Assembly (NCBI GenBank): GCA_027339635.1
Contig: DAHWNZ010000008.1
Span: 13,235 to 77,234 of the forward strand
Reading direction: 5' to 3'
Length of the DNA: 64,000 bases
From: AG-12 sp027339635
Lineage (GTDB): Bacteria > Chloroflexota > Dormibacteria > Aeolococcales > Bog-877
Under the pieces are notes generated by a model. That model worked only from the letters and a program-made list of their open reading frames with translations, had not been told where the DNA came from and did not search any database. The position numbers and the translations under genes were made by a program. Below, one piece after another: positions 50,272 to 57,748 of this stretch (the first letter of the stretch is position 1; each line of letters starts with the position of its first letter).

Positions 50272-51315
50272 GTGAAGCCGACCAGACTCGGCCTGACGAT
50301 CGGGCTCGGCGCCGGCGCGGTCGCCTCTGCGGGCTATGCGTCGGCGGTCAGCTTGGCCCGGCGGCCCCTGTCGCCTGTGGCCCCGGACTCCGCCATTGAG
50401 GAGGCCCTCGACTCGTGGCTGGCAGAGATTGGTGTGGTCGGGCGCCACCACTACGTGCCCAGCTCCGCCGGTCGAATCCATGCGCTCGAGGTCGGTCACG
50501 GCGATGCGCCGCTGATATTTCTCCACGGCCTCGGAGCCAGCGCCGGAGAGTATGCCGCGCTGCTGGCTCGCTTGGGCACCCACTTCCGGGTGCTTGGCAT
50601 AGACCGGCCCGGTGGTGGACTCAGCGACCCGGTCCAGTTCCAGGGGCACCCGCGACGACCCTGGAACGAGGCGGTACTAGCCGTCGCGGATGAACTGGGG
50701 ATCAAGCGTTTCGACTTGGTCGGCCATTCCCTCGGGGGCCTGGCCGCTGGCGGCCTCGCCATCGATCACCCGGACCGGGTGGAGCGCCTGGTCCTGCTTA
50801 GCCCGGTGGGGATCTCGTCCCGCCTACCCATGGTCTGGAGCCTCTCCATGCTGCCCGGCATCACCGACATCCTCACCGCCGCGGCGCGACTGGCGACGGC
50901 GCGCCAGAGTCGGGAGCAGGCCGTCGCAGTGCCCGCCGTGGGACCTGGGCCGGTGCGGGTCGGCCCGGATCTGGCCACGTACCGTCACCTGGTGGCAAGA
51001 CGATTCTCAAAGGGCGGGGATCTCGAGACCATTCCTCGCTTGATGCGTCCGTTCGGGTTCAGGCCCGAGTCCCTGCTGCTGCCGGACCTGGACCGGCTGG
51101 CGTCGCGAACTCTGCTGGTGTGGGGCGACCATGATGAGCAGGTGGCTCTGGCGCCCGCCAGGGACGAACTCGGCAAGCACCCCAAGATCACCTTACGGGT
51201 TCTGGAGGGGGCGGGGCATCTGTTCCCCTTCGAGGATCCTCTGGCGACCGCATCTCTGATCCACGCCTGGTGCGGGTCGAGTGCTCGCTCGGGGCACGAG
51301 CTCGCTGGGAGCTGA
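50272..51315 (+). CDS. Alpha/beta-fold hydrolase, N-terminally membrane-anchored (paralogue 2)
   Basis: The 347-residue protein mirrors its upstream neighbour: hydrophobic N-terminus (LGLTIGLGAGAVASAGYASA), IFLHGLGASAGEYAALL, DRPGGGLSDPVQFQGHP, nucleophile in LVGHSLGGLAAGGL, acid in VWGDHDEQV and His in GAGHLFPFEDP. The tandem paralogues clearly come from duplication and probably act on related esters. The GTG at 50272 has GGGGAGG about 5 nt upstream; the open frame begins earlier at 50230. Its last 128 bases overlap the end of the convergent acyltransferase gene. Confidence 0.83.
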   Translation: MKPTRLGLTIGLGAGAVASAGYASAVSLARRPLSPVAPDSAIEEALDSWLAEIGVVGRHHYVPSSAGRIHALEVGHGDAPLIFLHGLGASAGEYAALLARLGTHFRVLGIDRPGGGLSDPVQFQGHPRRPWNEAVLAVADELGIKRFDLVGHSLGGLAAGGLAIDHPDRVERLVLLSPVGISSRLPMVWSLSMLPGITDILTAAARLATARQSREQAVAVPAVGPGPVRVGPDLATYRHLVARRFSKGGDLETIPRLMRPFGFRPESLLLPDLDRLASRTLLVWGDHDEQVALAPARDELGKHPKITLRVLEGAGHLFPFEDPLATASLIHAWCGSSARSGHELAGS

Positions 51316-52567
51316 GGCGACGGCCGGCGTCACCACTCAACCCATGGTAGGCGGCGGATGGGTGAAGCAACGCCAGCACAGCGGTGTGGCCGCTCGCCCA
51401 GCGGTTCTTGGAGCACCACGCTCTTAGGTTGTCAGGCAGGTGTCTCAGGACCCGGTAGAGCGGGCTACCCACCATTTTGTGCACCACTATCGAGACCAGG
51501 AGGGCGAGGACGATGAAGACCAACAGGAGCCCCCAGCCGCGCAGGTGCCCACCGTTCTCCCACCAGCCGAACCGACTCGTGAACAGGTAGAGGGGTTTGT
51601 GCAGCAGATAGAGCTCGAAGGAACACTCCCCCAGGACAACCAGGAGGCCGGAGCAGGCCCAGGAGCGGATGCCCCTCAGGTCCTGGGTGGCAGCGGCCAG
51701 GATCAGCATTAGAAGCCCGGGGATCACCGCCAGGGCGACGAACGGCCGGTCGAGATAGTTGCCCGTGAGCACCGTGTAGGTGGTGAAGGCCACCGCGAGC
51801 GCGCCCAAGCCCGCGACGGCGAGTCCGATAGTTGCCCTCGGCCAGCGCACCCTGAGACCTAGCGTCACCATGCGTGCGAGCAGCATGCCCAGGAGGAACT
51901 CCAAGAGTCTGTATGGCGGAAATATGAAGAAGAGCCAGAAGTAGATGTTGGAGGGCATGTGCATGAGCGCTGCCGCGGTGGGGGCTCCCAGCTGCAGCAA
52001 CACCGTGCCTGCGGCTGCGAGAGCAAGGGCCCGCCACCCGAACCGTCGTATTGGGATGATCAGAAAGGGGAAGCACAGATAGAAGAACAGCTCGCACGAC
52101 AAGGACCAGCTGACTCCGTTGCCGCCGAAGTACCAGCTGCCGCGGGGGAGCCAGGCTTGAAAGAGGAGGAAGTTGGCAGCATGGCCCAGTGGGCCTGGTA
52201 TGCGCTCCTGAGCGGCTATGACCGTGAACGCGAAGGCTGTAAGAAGTACCGTGAGGGGCCAGATACGCGCTACTCTGCTCCACCAAAACCGCGCTGGCCG
52301 AGGCTTTGGCTGCGACCAGCTGAGCACGAATCCCGAAAGCAGATAGAAGAAGGTGACTCCGGTGTAGCCGTAAGCCTCCGCGACATCCACTGTCGATGAG
52401 GAGGTGAAGTGGTAGCCCACATGCACCAGAACAACGCCCAGGGCGGCGAATACACGCAGCCCTGTGAGCCGACTCAGCCGCATCCTCCGTCTTGAAGACT
52501 CCGGCTTTAAGACCACGACCGGACCCAGCACCGCGTCGTCCGAGCTGGTCGTCGGGGCCTGAGTCAC
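51188..52567 (-). CDS. Acyltransferase family 3 (OafA-like) membrane protein
   Basis: The 459-residue protein has about ten membrane helices and the acyltransferase-3 signature at its start: LTGLRVFAALGVVLVHVGYHF (active-site His region). VTFFYLLSGFVLSWSQ and SRVARIWPL (Arg loop) also belong to it. Later GNGVSWSLSCELFFYLCFP and the LLGMLLARM segment fit the family. It should add acetyl or another acyl group to a surface sugar, lipid or peptidoglycan. The last 100 residues or so are a soluble, basic tail that overlaps the convergent hydrolase gene. The GTG at 52567 lacks a good ribosome-binding site; a downstream ATG (MRLSRLTGL, about 52483) is an alternative start. Confidence 0.82.
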   Translation of the reverse strand: MTQAPTTSSDDAVLGPVVVLKPESSRRRMRLSRLTGLRVFAALGVVLVHVGYHFTSSSTVDVAEAYGYTGVTFFYLLSGFVLSWSQPKPRPARFWWSRVARIWPLTVLLTAFAFTVIAAQERIPGPLGHAANFLLFQAWLPRGSWYFGGNGVSWSLSCELFFYLCFPFLIIPIRRFGWRALALAAAGTVLLQLGAPTAAALMHMPSNIYFWLFFIFPPYRLLEFLLGMLLARMVTLGLRVRWPRATIGLAVAGLGALAVAFTTYTVLTGNYLDRPFVALAVIPGLLMLILAAATQDLRGIRSWACSGLLVVLGECSFELYLLHKPLYLFTSRFGWWENGGHLRGWGLLLVFIVLALLVSIVVHKMVGSPLYRVLRHLPDNLRAWCSKNRWASGHTAVLALLHPSAAYHGLSGDAGRRLSSQRARAPSEHSTRTRRGSEMRSPEDPRRGTDAPPPPEPVR

Positions 52568-52929
52568 CAGTTCGGCTGCGGCAAGTCTCCCGTCAGCTGT
52601 CGGCGCTCTCTGGCGAGTGGGTGGTCATGGCACATGCCGACCTCCTCAAATTCAGATCGCTGATTTCGGTCCCGGGCCGTCGCCAACTCGCACCGGCCGC
52701 CGCGTGCTGGCGAGGAACTCCGCGCATCCTTGCACACCTAGCTTGGAGATGGTTCAGGAGACTCTCTGTATTTCCTGAGACGGGCTGAGCCCGGCTGCAA
52801 CCGCCCCACGTGGTCCGCGGCTCAAGCGCTCGGAGATCAGGTGTCCGGCTCGGGTGCGGTCGATGGGCTCTCTCCGGATGACCCGCTGGGGGCCGATTCA
52901 GCCCGGGCGGGATGGGGTATACCGGACTT

Positions 52930-52946
52930 GAGCGAGGTCGTCGCTC
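52930..52946. promoter_or_regulatory. Inverted repeat GAGCGA-N5-TCGCTC just before clpB
   Basis: Perfect 6-bp arms lie 12 bases before the clpB ATG and overlap the start of its GGGAGG ribosome-binding region. The element begins CTTGAG like the HspR (HAIR) half-site but does not match HAIR spacing. It could be a heat-shock operator or an mRNA hairpin masking the start. Confidence 0.35.
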
Positions 52947-52957
52947 GGGAGGTAGCA

Positions 52958-55645
52958 ATGCGAATAGAACAGTTCACCCAACGCAGCCAGGAGGCCCTCG
53001 AGGCAGCAGCCCAGCTGGCCACGCGGTATCAGCACCCTGAGGTCGATCCTGAGCATCTTCTGCTGGCGCTCCTGGAGCAGCAGGACGGCTCAGTAGGCCC
53101 ACTGCTCCGTCAGGTCGAGGCCGACCCGGTGGTGATCAAGGACAGGCTCGTCGCGGATCTTCAGAGCAGGCCCCGTCAGGAGGGCGCCAACCCGTCCCTG
53201 TCGCGGGACCTTGAGGACCTGCTGCGGCAGGCCTGGGATCAGATGGAAAAGCTCAAGGATGAGTACTGCAGTACCGAGCATCTTCTGCTGGCGCTGGCAT
53301 CCCGCACCAATGGCCCCGCCGCCGGCATTCTGCGCAGCGCCGGGGTGGCACCGCAGAGGCTGCTCAGCGCACTTTCGGGGCTGCGCCAGGGGCAGCGGGT
53401 CACGGACCCCAACCCCGAGGCCAAGACCCAGGTGCTCGAGCGCTACGCGGTGGACCTCACCCAGCGCGCCCGAGAAGGAAAGCTGGACCCAGTGATCGGA
53501 AGGGATGAGGAGATCCGCCGCACCATGCAGGTTCTGGCTCGGCGGACCAAGAACAACCCGGTTCTTATCGGCGACCCGGGGGTGGGCAAGACCGCCATTG
53601 CCGAGGGGTTGGCTCAGCGGATCGCCAGTGGGGACGTGCCGGAGACCCTGAGGAACCGCCGGCTGGTGGCCCTTGACCTGGGGACCCTGGTGGCGGGAAC
53701 CAAGTTTCGCGGGGAATTCGAGGACAGGCTCAAGGCCCTCCTCAAAGAGGTCACCGCGTCCGACGGGCGCATCATCTTGTTCATCGACGAGCTCCACACT
53801 CTGATCGGGGCTGGCGCCGCGGAGGGCTCGATGGACGCCAGCAACATGCTCAAGCCCGCCCTGGCCAGAGGAGAGCTTCGGGCCATCGGGGCCACCACCT
53901 TCGATGAGTACCGCAAGCACATCGAGAAGGACCCCGCATTGGAGCGGCGCTTCCAGCCAGTCTATGTGGGCGAGCCCAGCGTGGAGGACACGATCAGCAT
54001 CCTGCGCGGCCTGCGGGAGCGCTATGAGGTTCACCACGGGGTGCGCATCAAGGACGCCGCCCTGGTGGCGGCGGCCGTGCTGTCGGCACGTTACATCTCG
54101 GGCCGGTTCCTGCCCGACAAGGCGATAGACCTGGTCGACGAAGCCGCCGCGCGACTGCGCATGGAGATCGACTCGATGCCTGTTGAGCTGGACACCGTCG
54201 AGCGCGAGGTCCGGCAGCTGGAGATCGAGCGGCAGGCTCTGCGCAAGGAGACCGACGCCGCCTCCAAGGAGAGGCTGCAGGCTCTGGAGAGGGAGCTGGC
54301 TGATCTCCAGGAGCAGGCGGTTGGGCTGCGCCAACGCTGGGAGTTGGAGAAGGCGCAGATAGGAGAGGTGCGCGCGATCAAGGAGGAGATCGAGCGCACG
54401 GCCTTCGAGGCCGAACGGGCGGAGAGAATGGCCGACTTCGGGAGAGCTGCCGAGCTTCGCTATGGCACGCTCACAGAGCTCAGGAAGCGGCTCGACCAGC
54501 AGCAGGCCAGGCTGTCGCAGGGCGACGCCGGGGAACCTCTGCTGAAGGAGGAGGTCGGAGAGGAGGACATCGCCGAGGTGGTATCGCGCTGGACGGGCAT
54601 CCCGGTTCAGCGCATGCTCGAGGGCGAGGTCCACAAGCTGGTCGAGATGGAGGACCGGCTCCACGAGCGGGTGGTCGGGCAGGATGACGCGATCTCCGCC
54701 GTGGCCAGCGCTGTGCGTCTGGCTCGCGCTGGCCTCAACGATCCAAGGCGACCGCTGGGTTCGTTCATCTTTCTCGGGCCCACCGGTGTTGGCAAGACCG
54801 AGGTGGCACGCGCTCTGGCTGAGTTCCTCTTTGACAGCGAGGACGCGATGGTGCGGCTCGACATGAGCGAGTACATGGAGAAGCACTCGGTCGCGCGTCT
54901 GGTGGGGGCGCCGCCCGGCTATGTCGGCTACGAGGAGGGGGGGCACCTGACGGAGGCGGTGAGGCGGCGCCCCTATGCGGTCATTCTGCTGGACGAGATC
55001 GAGAAGGCACACCCGGACGTCTTCAACATCCTGCTCCAGCTCCTGGATGATGGGCGTTTGACCGATGGCAAGGGCAGGACGGTGGACTTCCGCAACTGTG
55101 TGGTGATCATGACCAGCAACCTCGGTAGTCCTGTGATCGCGGCACTCCCGGACCATCCCAGCGAAGACGCTGAAGCGTCAGCCCGGGAGGAGGTGATGGG
55201 CGAGCTGCGCCGCCATTTCCGCCCAGAGTTCCTCAACAGGGTCGATGACGTCATCCTCTTCCACCGCCTCGATCTCGCTCAGATTGAGCGCATTGTGACC
55301 ATGCAGCTTCGCCAACTGGAGGCGAGATTGGAGGGCCGTCGGCTGGGGCTGAGGGTCATGCCGGGAGCCGTGCGGTGGCTGGCCGAGCAAGGCTACGACC
55401 CAGTGTATGGTGCCCGTCCATTGCGCAGGGTCCTTCAGCGTCAGTTGGGTGACCGGGTCGCCATGGGACTTCTCGACGGCACCTACCGGGACGGTGACAC
55501 GGTGGTGGTGGACGTGGGCGCCGAGGGCCTGGAAATGCGCCGCGAGGAATCGCTGAGTGGTGCCCCGGACACGGGCTCATCTGAAACCACGACGCCGGCC
55601 TGGAAGGATGAGGAGGTGGTGGATGTCGAGGCGCAGGTGCTCTAG
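52958..55645 (+). CDS. clpB: ATP-dependent disaggregase ClpB
   Basis: The 895-residue Hsp100 protein has the N domain (FTQRSQEALEAAAQLA, DPEHLLLALL) and the first AAA domain (GDPGVGKTAIAEGLAQ, ILFIDELHTLIG). The coiled-coil middle domain covers roughly residues 400-540. The second AAA domain has FLGPTGVGKTEVARAL, VILLDEIEKAHPDVF and the sensor VIMTSNLGS. It pulls apart aggregates together with DnaK, encoded 4 kb away. The ATG at 52958, with GGGAGG 5 nt upstream, starts the typical MRIEQFTQ; a longer open frame reaches to 52841. Length is usual for ClpB and excludes ClpA and ClpC. Confidence 0.95.
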   Translation: MRIEQFTQRSQEALEAAAQLATRYQHPEVDPEHLLLALLEQQDGSVGPLLRQVEADPVVIKDRLVADLQSRPRQEGANPSLSRDLEDLLRQAWDQMEKLKDEYCSTEHLLLALASRTNGPAAGILRSAGVAPQRLLSALSGLRQGQRVTDPNPEAKTQVLERYAVDLTQRAREGKLDPVIGRDEEIRRTMQVLARRTKNNPVLIGDPGVGKTAIAEGLAQRIASGDVPETLRNRRLVALDLGTLVAGTKFRGEFEDRLKALLKEVTASDGRIILFIDELHTLIGAGAAEGSMDASNMLKPALARGELRAIGATTFDEYRKHIEKDPALERRFQPVYVGEPSVEDTISILRGLRERYEVHHGVRIKDAALVAAAVLSARYISGRFLPDKAIDLVDEAAARLRMEIDSMPVELDTVEREVRQLEIERQALRKETDAASKERLQALERELADLQEQAVGLRQRWELEKAQIGEVRAIKEEIERTAFEAERAERMADFGRAAELRYGTLTELRKRLDQQQARLSQGDAGEPLLKEEVGEEDIAEVVSRWTGIPVQRMLEGEVHKLVEMEDRLHERVVGQDDAISAVASAVRLARAGLNDPRRPLGSFIFLGPTGVGKTEVARALAEFLFDSEDAMVRLDMSEYMEKHSVARLVGAPPGYVGYEEGGHLTEAVRRRPYAVILLDEIEKAHPDVFNILLQLLDDGRLTDGKGRTVDFRNCVVIMTSNLGSPVIAALPDHPSEDAEASAREEVMGELRRHFRPEFLNRVDDVILFHRLDLAQIERIVTMQLRQLEARLEGRRLGLRVMPGAVRWLAEQGYDPVYGARPLRRVLQRQLGDRVAMGLLDGTYRDGDTVVVDVGAEGLEMRREESLSGAPDTGSSETTTPAWKDEEVVDVEAQVL

Positions 55646-55655
55646 GCCCTGGAGC

Positions 55656-56015
55656 TCACCAGGCTGGGTCCGTCCGCTGCGCCCCCGCGCGCAGGGCTGA
55701 GAGGACGTCATCCGCCCTGGACACCAGCCCGGGCGAGATGCGTACTGACTCCACCCGGTTCTTGGCGACCACCAGCTCGCACTGGGTAGCCACCAGATGC
55801 TGCTTGACTGCAGGCTTGGAGTTGAACTCGGCGAGCGCCTTGCCGACGTGTTCGCGCAGCGCCCGGGGCGAAAGCTCGCCGGCGCTGATCTGGAATCCGG
55901 AAGAGCTGGGGCGGAGGCGGAACTGGTAGACCCGCCTCCCCGCCTTGGCGCAGGCCTCGCAGCGCCCGTGGGGCTCGTCGGGAACCTCAGGCCTCTTCAG
56001 GCATACGCGACACAC
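55656..56015 (-). CDS. Small zinc-ribbon protein of unknown function
   Basis: The 119-residue protein begins CRVC and has a second pair in GRCEACAK, a four-Cys zinc ribbon within the first 24 residues. An alpha/beta region follows (ELSPRALREHVGKALAEF, then QCELVVAKNRVESVRI). No family is recognised. The GTG at 56015 is supported by TAGACT ending exactly 7 nt upstream. It is convergent with clpB, 10 bases apart. Confidence 0.6.
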   Translation of the reverse strand: MCRVCLKRPEVPDEPHGRCEACAKAGRRVYQFRLRPSSSGFQISAGELSPRALREHVGKALAEFNSKPAVKQHLVATQCELVVAKNRVESVRISPGLVSRADDVLSALRAGAQRTDPAW

Positions 56016-56021
56016 CCTTGC

Positions 56022-56027
56022 AGTCTA
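56022..56027 (-). promoter_or_regulatory. -10 element TAGACT of the leaderless zinc-ribbon gene
   Basis: On the reverse strand TAGACT ends 7 nt before the GTG at 56015. The same hexamer and spacing precede the gene at 39244. Confidence 0.6.
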
Positions 56028-56106
56028 GAGGGGATGGTCGGGGGCGGGAATGCCCGGCCCGGCGGCCAGAAACCAGGCGACGGCTTGGGTCCGGGCTCCC
56101 TCCTGT

Positions 56107-56112
56107 TACAAC
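56107..56112 (+). promoter_or_regulatory. -10-like TACAAC before the PAP2 gene
   Basis: TACAAC ends 7 nt before the ATG at 56119. The last base departs from TANNNT, but the spacing is the one seen elsewhere in the window. Confidence 0.4.
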
Positions 56113-56118
56113 TGGTTG

Positions 56119-56838
56119 ATGAGTCGGGCCTTCGTCGGCGAGCCGCGTCGAGGCCGGTTGAGGTGCAAACCGGAGCCGGACCCAGTTTTGCCAACTGTTC
56201 GCTTCGCCAAGCGGCTCGCGGTCGGGGCGGCGCTGGTCGCTGCCAGCGCCGCTCTGGGCGCTAGCGTCTCTCACGGAGCTCGAGCCGACTGGGTCGACCA
56301 AGTTGCGCTGAGGTGGCTACCGGCCGACGGAGCCTCCACTGGCTATGTCTGGCTGACCAGGATCGGGTCACCGCCTGTGCTCCTCGGTGGGCTCGTCGCA
56401 GCCGTGGCCGTGGCCGCCATCCTGAAGGGCAGCAGAAGGGCTGCGGCATCGGTTGCGGGACCGATAGTCGCCGTCCTGATCAGCGACCTGATAGCCAAGC
56501 CGATCATTGATCGGCAGCTGGTTTCGGGCCACTTCGCCTATCCCTCCGGAACCGAGGTGGCGGTCGCGGCGGTGGCCATGGCCCTGGTCTTGGCGGCGCC
56601 GGCCCGGGGACGATGGTACGCCTCGACCGTGGCCGTCGCGGCTTGCGTGGGTGTCGGGGTTGGGGTGGTTGGGCTCAGGTGGCACTACCCGACGGATGTA
56701 ATAGGCGGCATGCTCTTGGGCAGCGGGTGCGTCCTGATAGTGGATGCCGTTTTCCACCTCGTTGGGCCGCGCCATCGGCACTCGGGGGTACTTGGAGTTG
56801 AGGGACCGGATCCAAGGCTCACCGCTGCGGCGAAGTGA
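56119..56838 (+). CDS. PAP2-family membrane protein with altered active site
   Basis: The 239-residue protein has about six hydrophobic helices and the PAP2 order of motifs, but in altered form. KPIIDRQL stands for KxxxxxxRP, YPSGTEVA stands for PSGH, and LRWHYPTDVIGG keeps the final His and Asp. The missing PSGH histidine is the catalytic acid in known enzymes, so phosphatase activity is uncertain. Typical members remove phosphate from lipids such as undecaprenyl diphosphate. The ATG at 56119 is favoured over the open frame's start at 56050. Confidence 0.72.
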   Translation: MSRAFVGEPRRGRLRCKPEPDPVLPTVRFAKRLAVGAALVAASAALGASVSHGARADWVDQVALRWLPADGASTGYVWLTRIGSPPVLLGGLVAAVAVAAILKGSRRAAASVAGPIVAVLISDLIAKPIIDRQLVSGHFAYPSGTEVAVAAVAMALVLAAPARGRWYASTVAVAACVGVGVGVVGLRWHYPTDVIGGMLLGSGCVLIVDAVFHLVGPRHRHSGVLGVEGPDPRLTAAAK

Positions 56839-57229
56839 GCACATTCTCGACTTGGCCGCCACGTCAAGGACCGGGACGGTCGGGCCACGCCGGTTGTAGG
56901 ACCGCAAGGGTCCACATCGAAAGCCACCACCGGCGCCGCGCTGAACCTGGGCCCTCTGACTGCCCTGATCCCCGCCCGGCTCGCCAAGCAGAGACGAGCT
57001 CGGAACGGATTCCCGCCCCATACCGTCTGCCCCTTCACCGCCTGAGGCGGACGCCCCGAAGTCGATGGTGACCCAAGTCGATGCCCAGCACCTCGGCACC
57101 AACGCCCAGAGTGCGCGGGCAGAGCGGTGGATCCGAAGCCAGCCGATGACTCGTCCCAACCGATATGGGTCGAGGGTCCTCGGTGGAGGTTACGTCGATG
57201 CGGCTGTCGCCACCCGGGCTCTACTGGCG
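56839..57229. other. Intergenic region between convergent genes
   Basis: About 390 bases between the PAP2 gene and the MarR gene. No gene, RNA, repeat or terminator with a T-tract is seen. Confidence 0.4.
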
Positions 57230-57748
57230 CTATTGGGGCTGCGCCAGCAGGTCCGCCAGGTCTGAGAGCGCCATCACGACCGTGGCCTGTCGCTCGGCCG
57301 GGATGGTTTGCAACCGTTCCTCGAGCAGGTCGGCACGAGCTCTGCGCAGCCGGTTAAGGAGCTTGACGCCCGTCGGGGTGGCTCTCACCAGGGCGGCCCG
57401 GCGATCCTCAGGATCAGGTTCGCGGAGCACCAGCTGCTCACCTTCCAGTCGCTGCAATTTTGGCGTGATGGTGGAGTTGTCGACCCCAAGCCAGCTGGCC
57501 AGATCCGACGGATGGCAGGGACCGCAGCTCACAAGACGCGCCAAGAGCCAGATCAGGGAGGCGGGGAGGGAGCACTTGGCTCGCTGCATGACCGTGGCCT
57601 CGATGTCGTGCCGCCGGGTCCATCCTGCCAACACCGTTATCGATTGGTCCAGCCTCTCGGCAGCCTCCCGACATGAATGGCGCTCGAGCTGGACGTCCGA
57701 CCCCTGGGGGGAAGCGGGAACGTCCCCTTGGGAGACGGTTGGTTTCAC
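57230..57748 (-). CDS. MarR-family regulator of the efflux operon
   Basis: The 172-residue protein has a winged helix: HPSDLASWLGVDNSTITPKLQRL is the helix-turn-helix, and LREPDPEDRRAALVRATPTG is the wing with the Asp-Arg-Arg signature. It is translated from a GTG that overlaps the stop of the MFS gene (GTGA), so regulator and pump are made together. The palindrome before the MFS gene is its likely binding site, giving negative feedback relieved by the pump's substrate. Confidence 0.86.
   Translation of the reverse strand: MKPTVSQGDVPASPQGSDVQLERHSCREAAERLDQSITVLAGWTRRHDIEATVMQRAKCSLPASLIWLLARLVSCGPCHPSDLASWLGVDNSTITPKLQRLEGEQLVLREPDPEDRRAALVRATPTGVKLLNRLRRARADLLEERLQTIPAERQATVVMALSDLADLLAQPQ

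Noticed and set aside
53090..55156. Long open frame (688 codons) antisense to clpB
   Set aside because: Same reason: clpB is unmistakable on the + strand, and the antisense product shows low-complexity Leu/His/Gln composition without motifs.
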